DNA from: Streptomyces griseus
GTDB lineage: Bacteria; Actinomycetota; Actinomycetes; Streptomycetales; Streptomycetaceae
Reading direction: 5' to 3'
Length of the DNA stretch: 64,000 nucleotides
NCBI RefSeq assembly: GCF_001715295.1
Contig: NZ_MDKB01000005.1
Coordinates: 249,645-313,644 of the forward strand
The notes under the pieces were generated by a model that was not told the origin of the DNA, made no database searches, and saw only the letters and a program-made list of their open reading frames with translations. A program made the translations under genes and the position numbers. Numbering within the stretch: the stretch's first letter is position 1; each line of letters starts with the position of its first letter. Of this stretch, positions 52,635-60,995 are shown in pieces.

Positions 52635-52802
52635 GGACGGCCTGCGCACACCGGCCCGGTGTCCGGTCCGGCGTGCGCCGCCGGGTCGCCCGCGCGGCGT
52701 GCTCCCGGCCGCCCCGGCAGGACGGAGCCCGCCTGACTGGCGCGGCCCTCCGGGCGCGGGCACTGTGGTCGAGCGGGGTCCCGAGCGAACGGTGAGGCGG
52801 TC

Positions 52803-53258
52803 ATGGACAGCAACAGGGAAACCACCCCTCGTGTCGTGGTGGGTGTCGACGGCTCCGAAGCGTCCCGGGAGGCGCTGCGCTGGGCGGTGCGCCACGCCGA
52901 GCTGACCGGCGCTGCGGTGGAAGCGGTGTGCGCCTGGGACACCCCGTCCGAGATCGGGTGGGCCGGGCCGGCCACGGAAACCGGTTTCGACCTGGAGCGC
53001 GCCCGACTGCGCTACGCCGAGGGGATCCGCGAGGTGTTCGGCGACAACGAGCCCGCCCGGCTGCGCCGGATGCTGGTCCAGGGTGATCCCTCCGAAGTCC
53101 TGGTGAGGGCGTCGGAGGGAGCGGACCTGCTCGTGGTCGGAAACAGGGGGCGCGGCGGCTTCGCCCGGGCCATGCTGGGCTCCGTCAGCCAGCGATGTGC
53201 TCAGCACGCCAAGTGCCCCGTGGTCGTGGTACGGGCCAGGCCCACGGAGCACCGCTGA
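52803..53258 (+). CDS. Single-domain universal stress protein D
   Basis: This 151-residue UspA protein has one domain. It carries the nucleotide loop VVVGVDGSEASREALRWAVRHA and the ATP-binding VVGNRGRGGFARAMLGSVS, which fits the G-x2-G-x9-G-S pattern of ATP-binding members. It is probably a dimeric, ATP-binding stress protein. It is the only single-domain member in the island; the other four are fused pairs. It is divergent from stress protein C. Confidence 0.92.
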   Translation: MDSNRETTPRVVVGVDGSEASREALRWAVRHAELTGAAVEAVCAWDTPSEIGWAGPATETGFDLERARLRYAEGIREVFGDNEPARLRRMLVQGDPSEVLVRASEGADLLVVGNRGRGGFARAMLGSVSQRCAQHAKCPVVVVRARPTEHR

Positions 53259-53300
53259 CGCCGCCGCGGCCGGACCACGGGCGTCATCCGGACCCGGGGG

Positions 53301-53972
53301 TCATGGTGCCGCCGTGGCGGTGGGCTCCGGTCCGGTGAGGTGGCACTGCACGTCCACCACGCCCTCCACCGCCCTCGCCAGCCGTTCGGCGACGGGGATC
53401 AGGGTGGCGTCGCGCACGTCCCCCGTGAGGGACACGCGGCCCTCGGTCACCTCGACGCGGATGCCCCGGTGCGAGACGGGGAAGAGCCGCTGAACGACTT
53501 CCTGCCGCACTTCTCCGGCAAGGTCCTCGTCGGTCCGCAGGAACACCTTCAGCAGGTCGGCCCGGCTCACGATGCCCTTGAGAATGCCGTGCTCGTCGAC
53601 GACCGGTAGCCGCTTGAGCGTGTGCTGCGCCATGAGGCGGGCGGCTTCGGGAAGAGTGGCGTCCACGGGGACGGTGACGGCGGGGGACGACATCAGATCC
53701 CGCGCGGTGACGGCTCCGGCCTTGGCGTAATCCGCCAGGCGCTGTTTCTGGCCGATCATGGTCGAGTCCTGGCCCCGCAGTTCCTCCTTCACCAGGAGAT
53801 CGGCCTCGGACACCACCCCCACCACCCGGCCCTCACCCTCCAGCACGGGCACGGCGGTGACCTGCCACTGTTCGATGGTGGTCACGATCTCCTTGAAGAG
53901 TGCGTCGAGACCGACCGCGACGACCGTCCGGGTCATCACGTCATCCACCCGGTGGGGCGACCGGTGACTCAT
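53301..53972 (-). CDS. CBS-pair and BON-domain protein 2
   Basis: This 223-residue paralogue of the 42530-43183 protein has two CBS motifs (VDDVMTRTVVAVGLDALF, AVPVLEGEGRVVGVVSEADLL, RLPVVDEHGILKGIVSRADLL, about 5-150). A BON domain follows (about 160-215, RVEVTEGRVSLTGDV and VEGVVDVQCHL). The start overlaps the stop of the upstream stress-protein gene (ATGA), so the two are translated from one message. The BON domain hints at membrane attachment. The function is unknown, and a role in adenylate sensing is inferred from the family. Confidence 0.9.
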   Translation of the reverse strand: MSHRSPHRVDDVMTRTVVAVGLDALFKEIVTTIEQWQVTAVPVLEGEGRVVGVVSEADLLVKEELRGQDSTMIGQKQRLADYAKAGAVTARDLMSSPAVTVPVDATLPEAARLMAQHTLKRLPVVDEHGILKGIVSRADLLKVFLRTDEDLAGEVRQEVVQRLFPVSHRGIRVEVTEGRVSLTGDVRDATLIPVAERLARAVEGVVDVQCHLTGPEPTATAAP

Positions 53973-54883
53973 GGCCCTGTCCCTTCCGGTGCGCTCGGAC
54001 CGCTGCGCGGGACGACGGCCACGGGGCAGGCTGAATGGTGCAGGACGGTGTGAGCGACCCTGCCGAGCTGCATGCCCATCCGGCTGTGCCGCCGCTGTGC
54101 TCCGACGACCAGCAGGTCGGCCACCGCGGATCGTTTGAGGAGTACCTTGCGCGCGGGCCCCTCCGCGGTGACCCGCCGCACCCGTACCCCGGGGTGGGCG
54201 GACACCGCCGCGGCCAGAGCCTCGTCGAGCAGGGCGGACGCCTTCTCCTCGTGACGATGTGCGGGTTCGCCGGCCAGGAGCGGATGGTCGGCCGTCTCGT
54301 GGGACGGACAGCGCCACGCGTGCACCACGTCCAGCCCGCACCCCCGCAGCCGAGCCTCCTCGAAGGCGAACCGCACGGCCTCGGAGTCGATGTCGTCCTC
54401 CCCGACGCCGAGCAGAATCCGTTCGTGCGCCCTTTCCAGGCCGGCCTTGTCGCCCCGCACGACGACGGCGGGGCAGCGGGCCCTCGCCGCGACGGCGAAA
54501 CCGACCGAACCCAGGAGCATCCCGGTGAACTCGCCCCGCCCACGGGAGCCGGTCACCAGTGCGAACGCGTCGTCGCCTTCTCTGAGCAGCGCGTCGACGG
54601 CGTCCTCATGAGGTACCTCCGTCGTCACGTGCACCTCCGGCGTGCGCAGGCGGATGCGTTCCTGGATGGAGCCGACGATGTTCTCGGCCATCACCTGCCC
54701 GTCCGGACGGGACAGCCGGGTCGCGAGCGCTGCTCCCTCGTAGCGCTGCCACAGAGCGGCGTACACCACGCGCAGGGGCAGACCGTGGAGCAGCGCTTCG
54801 TCCGCAGCCCACTCGGCGGCGGCGATGCTGGGCTCACTCCCGTCCACACCGACAACCAGGGGAGGAAAAGCCATGGTCCTCAT
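53969..54883 (-). CDS. Tandem-domain universal stress protein E
   Basis: This 304-residue protein has two UspA domains (about 8-150 and 160-298). It shows LVVGVDGSEPSIAAAEWAADEAL, VTGSRGRGEFTGMLLGSVGFAVAA, ILLGVGEDDIDSEAVRFAFEEA and VVGAQRRHSRMGMQLGRVAHTVL. The ATG at 54883 is one of two close in-frame starts (also 54874). It overlaps the CBS-BON gene downstream. Upstream, AGGGCCGACCGGACCCC (54944-54960) loosely resembles the OsdR box. Confidence 0.9.
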   Translation of the reverse strand: MRTMAFPPLVVGVDGSEPSIAAAEWAADEALLHGLPLRVVYAALWQRYEGAALATRLSRPDGQVMAENIVGSIQERIRLRTPEVHVTTEVPHEDAVDALLREGDDAFALVTGSRGRGEFTGMLLGSVGFAVAARARCPAVVVRGDKAGLERAHERILLGVGEDDIDSEAVRFAFEEARLRGCGLDVVHAWRCPSHETADHPLLAGEPAHRHEEKASALLDEALAAAVSAHPGVRVRRVTAEGPARKVLLKRSAVADLLVVGAQRRHSRMGMQLGRVAHTVLHHSACPVAVVPRSGPSAPEGTGP

Positions 54884-55142
54884 CGTCCTTTCCGGGCACG
54901 GTGTCCGCTTTCACCACCGTCCCACCGGTGTCGCGCCCGTCCCAGGGCCGACCGGACCCCTCCGGTGCCCGGTCGGCCTCGTACCGGAGGCCGGACGGCG
55001 GTTGCGACCGCCCCGCTCGCCGCTGACGGACCGCCCCCGGCGACACCGCCGGCCAGGGCGCAGCCGCGACGGCGTCCGGATCCGCGCGCGTTGCCCGGCG
55101 TGCCGCCCGACCGGTGGAGGGCGCCGAGGGCCGCCTTGGCGG

Positions 55143-56882
55143 TCATCTCCCGGGCGCGGCATCGGGAGGGTCACCTGCGGTGCGGGGACGGGCGCCTTCC
55201 GAGGCCAGCGGCACGGACCAGGTCAGCCGCGTGCCACCGCCCTCGGGGACTTCCCTCTCCAGGGTTCCCCCAGCCGCCCGGGCACGCTCCTCGATGTTGT
55301 GCAGCCCGCTGAACACCGCGCCTACCGGGATGCCCACACCGTCGTCGGTGACCGTCAGCGTGAGCCGGTCAGGGGTGACGGACAGATGTACGTCGACCCG
55401 GTCCGCCCGCGCGTGACGTGCGGTGTTGCTCAGCGCCTCGGCCAGTACGGCCACCGCGTGGTCGGCCGTGGCCGCCGGGACGCGGGTGTCGGCGAGCCCC
55501 TCGACCCGCAGCGCGGGCGCGAAGCCCAGGGGGGCGGCGGACGCTTCGGCCGTCTGCGCGAAGCGGGTGCGCAGACCCTGCGGGCCCGCATCGGCGGTGT
55601 CGTGGGCGCGGAGGCCGAAGATGGTCGACCTGATGATCTTGATGGTGGTGTCCAGGTCGTCCACCGCCCTGCGGAGCCGCTGCTCCGCCTGCGGATGGGT
55701 CACGAACCGCTGTGCGCTCTGGAGCGTCATGCCGGTGGCGAACAGCCTCTGGATCGCCAGGTCGTGCAGATCCCGGGCTATGCGGTCCCGTTCCTCCAGC
55801 AGCACCGTACGCTCCGCTTCCCTCCGGCGTTCGGCCAGTTCCATGGCCAGCGAGGCCTGACGGGCGAACGCCCGCAGGGGCTGGGCCTCGTCGGAGGAGA
55901 ACGTGCTGCCCCCCTTCTTCCTGGTGAGCAGCAGGACGCCTCGCGCGACGTCCCCCGAGCCGACGGGGACCGCCACGGCGGGCCCGTATCCACACCACCG
56001 CGCGTCCTGCGCGCTTCGCGGATCGTTCTCGATGTCGGGGCTTTCGGAGAGCCCGGCGTGCGTGAAGGCGGAGCCGAGATACCCCCCGTGCCTGGGCACG
56101 ATCGCCCCGTGATGCCGTTCCGCCCCGTCGCCGGTCGCCAGGGCGACACGCAGCTTGCCGGACCCCTCCACGGGTACCGCGATCATGCCCAGGTCCGCGG
56201 AGACGTTGGCACGGGCGCGTTCGAGGATCAGGGCGAGCACCTCGGCGCGAGGGCTGCCGGACAGCAGACTGTTCGTGACCTCGGTGCCCGCTGCCAGCCA
56301 GCGGCCACGGCGACGGGACTCCTCGTAGAGTCGTGACTTCTCGATGGCGATGCCCGCGGCCCCGGCCAGGGTCACCAGAACGGACTCGTCCTCCGCGTCG
56401 AACTCGGCAGCGCCGCGCTTCTCCGTGAGATAGAGGGTGCCGAAGAGGTGTCCCCGCACCCGGACGGGGACACCCACGAGGGAACCCGTCCGGGAACGAC
56501 CCGGTGACGTACCGTGCGCCGCCGCGTGTCCGGACAGCTCGGCGGTCCGAGGCGGCCCGGAGCGGCGTATCAGATCCTCCAGGGGCCCGAGTCGCGCGGG
56601 GAGGGTGCCGGTGGGGGGCTCCTGCTCGTCGCGCGCACCCACCGTTATGAACTCCGAGAGCCGGTGATCCTCGCCGACCACGGCGAGAGCGCCGTACCGG
56701 GCGTCCACGAGCGCGGTGGCCTCCTCGACCGTGCGCCGCAGCACCCGGGAGAGTTCGAGTTCGCGGTCGACGGACAGAACCGCCTCGAGGAGACCGCGGA
56801 CCCGGTCCCGGGAGCCGGGCGTGCGGGGCCTGCTCGGCAGCTCGTACGTCCTCGGCTCGGCCCCCGTATCGCCTTCGCTCAC
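55143..56882 (-). CDS. osdK: Two-GAF-domain sensor histidine kinase (OsdK/DevS-type)
   Basis: This 579-residue kinase has GAF-A (about 40-175, ALVDARYGALAVVGEDHRLS), GAF-B (about 195-340, LMIAVPV and GVLLLTRKKGGSTFSSDEA), a HisKA_3 dimerisation domain with the phospho-His in RDLHDLAIQRLF (about 373) and a C-terminal HATPase domain (AVLAEALSNTARHA, DDGVGIP). The layout is that of DevS/DosT and Streptomyces OsdK. In DevS the heme-proximal His lies in a GFPxHHPPM segment; the aligned segment here is GTSPGRSRTGS with no His. I chose the GTG at 56882, with AGAAGG eight bases upstream. It is divergent from the response regulator gene. Confidence 0.88.
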   Translation of the reverse strand: MSEGDTGAEPRTYELPSRPRTPGSRDRVRGLLEAVLSVDRELELSRVLRRTVEEATALVDARYGALAVVGEDHRLSEFITVGARDEQEPPTGTLPARLGPLEDLIRRSGPPRTAELSGHAAAHGTSPGRSRTGSLVGVPVRVRGHLFGTLYLTEKRGAAEFDAEDESVLVTLAGAAGIAIEKSRLYEESRRRGRWLAAGTEVTNSLLSGSPRAEVLALILERARANVSADLGMIAVPVEGSGKLRVALATGDGAERHHGAIVPRHGGYLGSAFTHAGLSESPDIENDPRSAQDARWCGYGPAVAVPVGSGDVARGVLLLTRKKGGSTFSSDEAQPLRAFARQASLAMELAERRREAERTVLLEERDRIARDLHDLAIQRLFATGMTLQSAQRFVTHPQAEQRLRRAVDDLDTTIKIIRSTIFGLRAHDTADAGPQGLRTRFAQTAEASAAPLGFAPALRVEGLADTRVPAATADHAVAVLAEALSNTARHARADRVDVHLSVTPDRLTLTVTDDGVGIPVGAVFSGLHNIEERARAAGGTLEREVPEGGGTRLTWSVPLASEGARPRTAGDPPDAAPGR

Positions 56883-57029
56883 GAGAGACACCCTTCTGTC
56901 ACGGCGCGCACAGGCCTGCCTCCACGGTATGGCCGCCGTCGGCGGCCCGCTCGTCCCGGCGGCCGGGCCCCGCGCCCCACGCGCCGAGCCGGAAGGACGG
57001 GGTGGGGGGATACTGCCCCTGTAAGCGGT

Positions 57030-57042
57030 CACACCTGGTGTG
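57030..57042. promoter_or_regulatory. 13-bp palindrome in osdK-osdR promoter region
   Basis: CACACCTGGTGTG is a perfect odd palindrome, 32 bp upstream of the osdR start within the 191-bp gap between the divergent sensor and regulator genes. It does not match the GGGG-N9-CCCC sites, so another regulator may act here. Confidence 0.45.
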
Positions 57043-57073
57043 TGGCGGTGCCTCGATCGGAACAGGGGCGGCG

Positions 57074-57772
57074 ATGACTGAGACAGCCCTCAGCACTGCT
57101 ACCGGGAAGGGGCCCACCCGGGTCTTCGTACTGGACGATCACGAGGTCGTCCGCTGCGGTCTCCGGGACCTGCTGGACGCCGAACCGGACCTCACGGTGG
57201 TGGGGGAGGCGGAATCCGCGGAACAGGCCCTGGCGCGTGGCCCGGCGTTGCGGCCCGACGTCGCCGTCCTCGACGTCCGGCTGCGGGACGGTGACGGGAT
57301 CACCGTCTGCAGGGAGCTGCGTGCGCGCATGCCGGGGCTTGCCTGCCTCATGCTGACCTCGTTCGACGAGGAGGAGGCCCTGCTCGACTCCATCATGGCG
57401 GGAGCGGCGGGCTATGTGCTCAAGGAGGTCAAGGGCGCCGACCTCGTGGCAGCGGTGCGGACGGTGGCCACCGGGCAGTCGATGCTGGACCCGGCGACCA
57501 CGGCCCGGCTCATGCACTCGCTGCGTGTGCCCGGTCCGGCGCCCTCCCAGGGGGACGGCGAGCTGGCCCTGCTGTCCGATCGGGAGCGGGCCGTACTGGA
57601 CCTCGTGGGCGAGGGTTTCACGAACCGGCAGATCAGCAAGAAGCTCTATCTCTCCGAGAAGACGGTCAAGAACCACATCTCCCGTGTCCTGGCGAAGCTG
57701 GGAGTGGAGCGCCGGGTCCAGGCGGCGGTCATCGCAACCCAGGCGCACGACCGGCAGCAGCCGGGCCGCTGA
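57074..57772 (+). CDS. osdR: LuxR-type response regulator (OsdR/DevR-like)
   Basis: This NarL/LuxR-type response regulator has 232 residues. A receiver domain (about 15-130) carries the acidic pocket in VLDDHEVV, the phospho-Asp in VAVLDVRLRDGDG, and LTSFD and VLKEVKG. A C-terminal LuxR helix-turn-helix follows (about 160-225: LSDRERAVLDLVGEGFTNRQI, YLSEKTVKNHISRVLAKLGV). VRxLDVRLxDGxG, GAAGYVLK and the HTH sequence resemble DevR/DosR. It pairs with the divergent kinase and should bind the GGGG-N9-CCCC sites in the island. The ATG at 57074 follows GGGGCGG. Confidence 0.9.
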   Translation: MTETALSTATGKGPTRVFVLDDHEVVRCGLRDLLDAEPDLTVVGEAESAEQALARGPALRPDVAVLDVRLRDGDGITVCRELRARMPGLACLMLTSFDEEEALLDSIMAGAAGYVLKEVKGADLVAAVRTVATGQSMLDPATTARLMHSLRVPGPAPSQGDGELALLSDRERAVLDLVGEGFTNRQISKKLYLSEKTVKNHISRVLAKLGVERRVQAAVIATQAHDRQQPGR

Positions 57773-57820
57773 CGCCCGCGACCGCGCAGGGTCGGTCCCC
57801 GCGGCGGGCGCGGGGCGTCA
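57770..57820. terminator. Hairpin between convergent osdR and adhP-like gene
   Basis: TGACGCCCGCG (57770-57780) can pair with CGCGGGGCGTCA (57809-57820), with a one-base bulge. It spans the gap between the convergent osdR and alcohol-dehydrogenase stops and could end both transcripts. Confidence 0.5.
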
Positions 57821-58888
57821 GGTGGGCAGCGACACCACGTCGTGCGTGGGCTCCCCGAGGACCACCTTCAGGGCACCTGTGCCGGCGGCGCGCGAGAAGG
57901 TGTCGTACGCCTCCTCCATCTGCGACAGGGCGAAGCGGTGGGTGACCATCGCGGACGCGGCCGGCAGCCGCCCGGCCGCCATCATCTCCAGCAGCAACGG
58001 CGTCGAGAAGGTGTCGACCAGCCCGGTCGTGATGGTCACGTCCTTCGACCAGAGGCTCTCGAGATGGAGTGCCGCCGGGGCGCCGTGCACCCCTACGTTC
58101 GCGACCCGGCCGCCCGGCCGGACCATCCGCGTGCACTGCTCGAAGGCCTCCGGGACACCGACCGCCTCGACCACGACGTCCGCGCCCAGACCACCGGTGA
58201 GGTCGGCGACCAGCGTCTCGGGGTCCTCGTCCGCGCCGACGGTCACGTCCGCGCCGACGCCTCGCGCCGCCTCCAGCCGCTGCGGCGCGAAGTCGACGGC
58301 GATCACCCTGCGCGGGGTGTACAGGCAGGCCGTCGCGACGGTGGCGAGCCCGATGGGCCCCGCCCCGACCACGGCCACCGTGTCCCCCGGCCCCACGCGC
58401 CCGTTCAGTACACCCACCTCGTACGCCGTCGGGAGGATGTCCGCCAGCAGGACGGCGTCCTCGCTGGTCACCGCGTTGGGCAGTGGGTGGACGGAGAGGT
58501 CGGCGAACGGCACCCGGACGTATTCGGCCTGGGTGCCGTCGATGGTGTGGCCCAGGATCCAGCCTCCGCCCCCGAGGCACTGGCCCTGGCGGTTCTCGCG
58601 GCAGAACCGGCAGCGGCCACAGGCCGTGATGCATGAGATCAGCACGCGGTCGCCGGGCCGGACGGTCCGTACGTCGCCTCCCGTCTCGACGACTTCGCCC
58701 ACCGCCTCGTGCCCGAGAACGGTGCCCGGCCGCACCTCGGGTACGTCTCCCTTGAGGATGTGCAGGTCCGTTCCGCAGATCGTGACGGCATCGACGCGGA
58801 TCACCGCGTCGCCCGCCTCCTGGATGCCGGGGTCCGGGACGTCCTGCCAGGACTTCTGCCCCTTGCCGTGGAAGACCAGTGCCTTCAT
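57818..58888 (-). CDS. Zinc-dependent alcohol dehydrogenase 2
   Basis: This medium-chain zinc dehydrogenase has 356 residues. It shows catalytic zinc ligands in ICGTDLHILKGD and VLGHEAVGEVVE, the structural site CGRCRFCRENRQGQC, the Rossmann loop VAVVGAGPIGLATV and a following Asp (AVDFAPQR). It resembles the 37702-38733 enzyme throughout, so the two probably arose by duplication. Substrate unknown; enzymes of this type act on short alcohols, formaldehyde adducts or sugar alcohols. Upstream, TGGGCCGTTCGGTATCC (58952-58968) weakly resembles the OsdR box. Confidence 0.92.
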   Translation of the reverse strand: MKALVFHGKGQKSWQDVPDPGIQEAGDAVIRVDAVTICGTDLHILKGDVPEVRPGTVLGHEAVGEVVETGGDVRTVRPGDRVLISCITACGRCRFCRENRQGQCLGGGGWILGHTIDGTQAEYVRVPFADLSVHPLPNAVTSEDAVLLADILPTAYEVGVLNGRVGPGDTVAVVGAGPIGLATVATACLYTPRRVIAVDFAPQRLEAARGVGADVTVGADEDPETLVADLTGGLGADVVVEAVGVPEAFEQCTRMVRPGGRVANVGVHGAPAALHLESLWSKDVTITTGLVDTFSTPLLLEMMAAGRLPAASAMVTHRFALSQMEEAYDTFSRAAGTGALKVVLGEPTHDVVSLPT

Positions 58889-59098
58889 GACGCGTCCTCT
58901 CCGGTGTCCGAGTGCCTGGCACCAGAGTCGCAAGGTGCGAACCGTGGCGCTTGGGCCGTTCGGTATCCGACCGGGGACTCGATGGCCCTCCGACGCGTCC
59001 GGCCAGGGCGCCGTCGCGCGGCACCGGTCCCGCGCCGGTCCGAGGTGCCGGTACGTTCCGCACGGCACGGGGCCGCCGCGGCGCCCGGCCCTCCGGTG

Positions 59099-59512
59099 TC
59101 ACACGGGGGCGTCCGTGAGGGACGCGAGAGCGGCGTCGAGGCGACGGGTGGCTTCCTCGGCGACGGGTGCCAGCGCGTCGAGCCCGGTGAGCGTGACCAT
59201 GGTCCCGGGGTCGAGGGCCTGCACGACGGTCCGGTCACCCTCGGCGCGGACGACGACGTTGCAGGGCAGCAGCAGGCCGATGGAACGGTCGGCGTCCAGT
59301 GCCCGGCGGGCCAGGGGCGGATTGCAGGCGCCGAGGATCAGGTACGGCTCCATGTCGTGGTCGAGCTTGGCCTTGAGGGTCGCCCGCACGTCGATCTCGG
59401 TCAGGACCCCGAATCCCTGGTCGGCCAGGGCCTGCCGGACGGCCGGCTGCGCCCGCTCGAACGGTACCCCCAGAATCACGGTGCGGTCGTACGGCACGGT
59501 CTCCCACCTCAT
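59099..59512 (-). CDS. DUF302-family protein
   Basis: This 137-residue DUF302 protein shows VPFERAQPAVRQALADQGFGVLTEIDV, LDHDMEPYLILGACNPPLARRALDAD and IGLLLPCNVVVRAEGDRTVV. The acidic AC(N)PPxA and CNVVV blocks are family hallmarks. The family is small and cytosolic, and its function is unknown; members often accompany sulfur, redox or stress genes. The ATG at 59512 is chosen because the longer 5' extension is low-complexity. It lies in a 210-bp leftward gap after the dehydrogenase gene. Confidence 0.85.
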   Translation of the reverse strand: MRWETVPYDRTVILGVPFERAQPAVRQALADQGFGVLTEIDVRATLKAKLDHDMEPYLILGACNPPLARRALDADRSIGLLLPCNVVVRAEGDRTVVQALDPGTMVTLTGLDALAPVAEEATRRLDAALASLTDAPV

Positions 59513-59795
59513 CTCTCCCACGGCCCGCGTCGGCGGGCGCGCTACGCACGTGGCGGCTGCCACCAGGGAAATATGCCCCGGGGGCACGTGGGCTGCCGTG
59601 ACCGACGCGCCCCGGGGCCGTGAAGTGCACTCCCCCTTCGAGGCGGTCGGCGAGCTCGGCTCCCGCACGGCGTGATGATCCCCGGGCCTGGTGGTCCCGC
59701 CGAGCGCCGGGGCCGCCGGGCCGCTCGCCGTGGCGCGGTGGGAGCTTCGCCGTCGAGCGCGGCCGGCTCCGTGTTCCCTCAGGAGTCCTGAGCCC

Positions 59796-60563
59796 TCACG
59801 AGCCGTAGTGGTGGAATCCCCGTGTCCGCCATTCGCGGCCGTCGGGCAGGACGGCCAGCGCCTCGTAGCCGTCGAGTGCTTCGATCCATTCCCGCGCGCC
59901 GTCGCCTCGGGCGAACGCGGCGGTGGCGTAGGTGTCGGTGGGTGTCAGCCGGGGTCCGACGAGGGTGAGCGAGGCGAAGGGGGCGGTGGGGGTGCCGGTG
60001 TGCGGGTCGATGATGTGGGCCCCGCGTTCGGCGGTGCCGGAGGTGGCGACGGCCAGGCCGTCGGCGGCGGTGACGACGGTGACCAGTGCGCCGGGGCGCA
60101 GGGGGTGGGCGATACCGATGCGCCATGGGGTGCCCGGGCCCGGCCGGCCGCGGAGCTGCAGGTCACCACCGCCGTTGACGCAGGTGTCGAACGCGCCCGC
60201 CTCGTGGAGGATCCGGGACGCGGCCTCGGTGGCCCAGCCCTTGACGAGCCCGGAGGGATCCAGGCTTCCCGCGGGGGCGGCACTGAACCAGCCGTCGCTG
60301 TCACGGGTGGCCCGTGCGCACAGCGACAGCACTTCCCCGACCTCCGGGGGACAGTCCTTGAGGCGGATCTCGCCGCGGCCGAGGCGGCTGATGTGGCTGT
60401 CGTGCCGGTAGGTGGAGAAGACGGCGTCGACGTGGTGAAGGTGCCGCACCGCCTCGGCGAGGGCGTGGCGGACGGCGGGGGTGGGCCGGTCGCGGATGTC
60501 GAAGGAGAAGACGGTGCCCATGACGTGCTCGACGTGGCGCAGTCCGGATCCGGTGTCAGACAT
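59796..60563 (-). CDS. apbE: FAD:protein FMN transferase (ApbE)
   Basis: ApbE transfers FMN from FAD to a Thr/Ser of target proteins. The 255-residue sequence has MGTVFSFDI at the N-terminus, DAVFSTYRHDSHISRLG, SGLVKGWATEAASRIL, VNGGGDLQLRGRP and SGTAERGAHIIDPHTGTP with the magnesium-binding Asp region. No signal peptide is visible. The start overlaps the FMN-binding-protein stop by eight bases. Operon context gives its target, the neighbouring flavin-binding protein. Confidence 0.93.
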   Translation of the reverse strand: MSDTGSGLRHVEHVMGTVFSFDIRDRPTPAVRHALAEAVRHLHHVDAVFSTYRHDSHISRLGRGEIRLKDCPPEVGEVLSLCARATRDSDGWFSAAPAGSLDPSGLVKGWATEAASRILHEAGAFDTCVNGGGDLQLRGRPGPGTPWRIGIAHPLRPGALVTVVTAADGLAVATSGTAERGAHIIDPHTGTPTAPFASLTLVGPRLTPTDTYATAAFARGDGAREWIEALDGYEALAVLPDGREWRTRGFHHYGS

Positions 60564-60984
60564 GGGCCTGGTCCAGGGCGCTCTGCAGGGACTGCATGTA
60601 GCCCTGGCTGGTGTAGCTCGCTCCGGAGACGGCGTCGATGTGCGCGTTCTGGGCCGCCAGCGCCTCCTGGGTGAGGCGGGGCAGGGCGTACGAGGCGATC
60701 TCCCGGTCGCGGCCGTTCTGGTCAGGGGCCTGGAGGACCCTGACGTCGGTGATCTTCCCCTTGACCAGGGTGGCGGCCACCTGCACCGTCCCGTACTCGG
60801 TGTCGACGGGACTCCCGGTGAACGTGCCCGTCCCGGCGGAGGACCCCGGCGCGGTGCCCGCGGAGTGCGACGCCGCGGGGGGACGGGGAGCCTCCGCGAG
60901 GGAGGCGAGGTGGTGGGGTTTGAGGGCGAGCAGGGCGAGGACCAGGGCGCTGGCCCCGGTGGTGGTGATGACAGCTCGGCGCAT
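60556..60984 (-). CDS. Membrane-anchored FMN-binding protein
   Basis: This 142-residue protein has an N-terminal anchor or signal helix (about 3-24), a Pro/Ser/Gly linker (about 30-55) and an FMN_bind domain (about 58-142) with VDTEYGTVQVAATLVKGKI. The flavin attachment site DAVSGASYTS, near residue 125, fits the S/T-G-A-S/T-x-S/T pattern, with FMN joined to the Ser or Thr of GAS. The adjacent ApbE should modify it. It would carry electrons on the outer side of the membrane, between the ferric-reductase-like protein and an acceptor. Confidence 0.88.
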   Translation of the reverse strand: MRRAVITTTGASALVLALLALKPHHLASLAEAPRPPAASHSAGTAPGSSAGTGTFTGSPVDTEYGTVQVAATLVKGKITDVRVLQAPDQNGRDREIASYALPRLTQEALAAQNAHIDAVSGASYTSQGYMQSLQSALDQAHV

Positions 60985-60995
60985 GGGGGTACTCC

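Noticed and set aside
57004..57018. GGGGGATACTGCCCC as a possible OsdR box
   Set aside because: The arms lack the inner AC/GT bases and the spacing differs from the three better sites.
55143..57032. Longer start for the GAF kinase at 57032
   Set aside because: The extra residues are Arg/Pro/Gly-rich and the GTG at 56882 has AGAAGG at good spacing.
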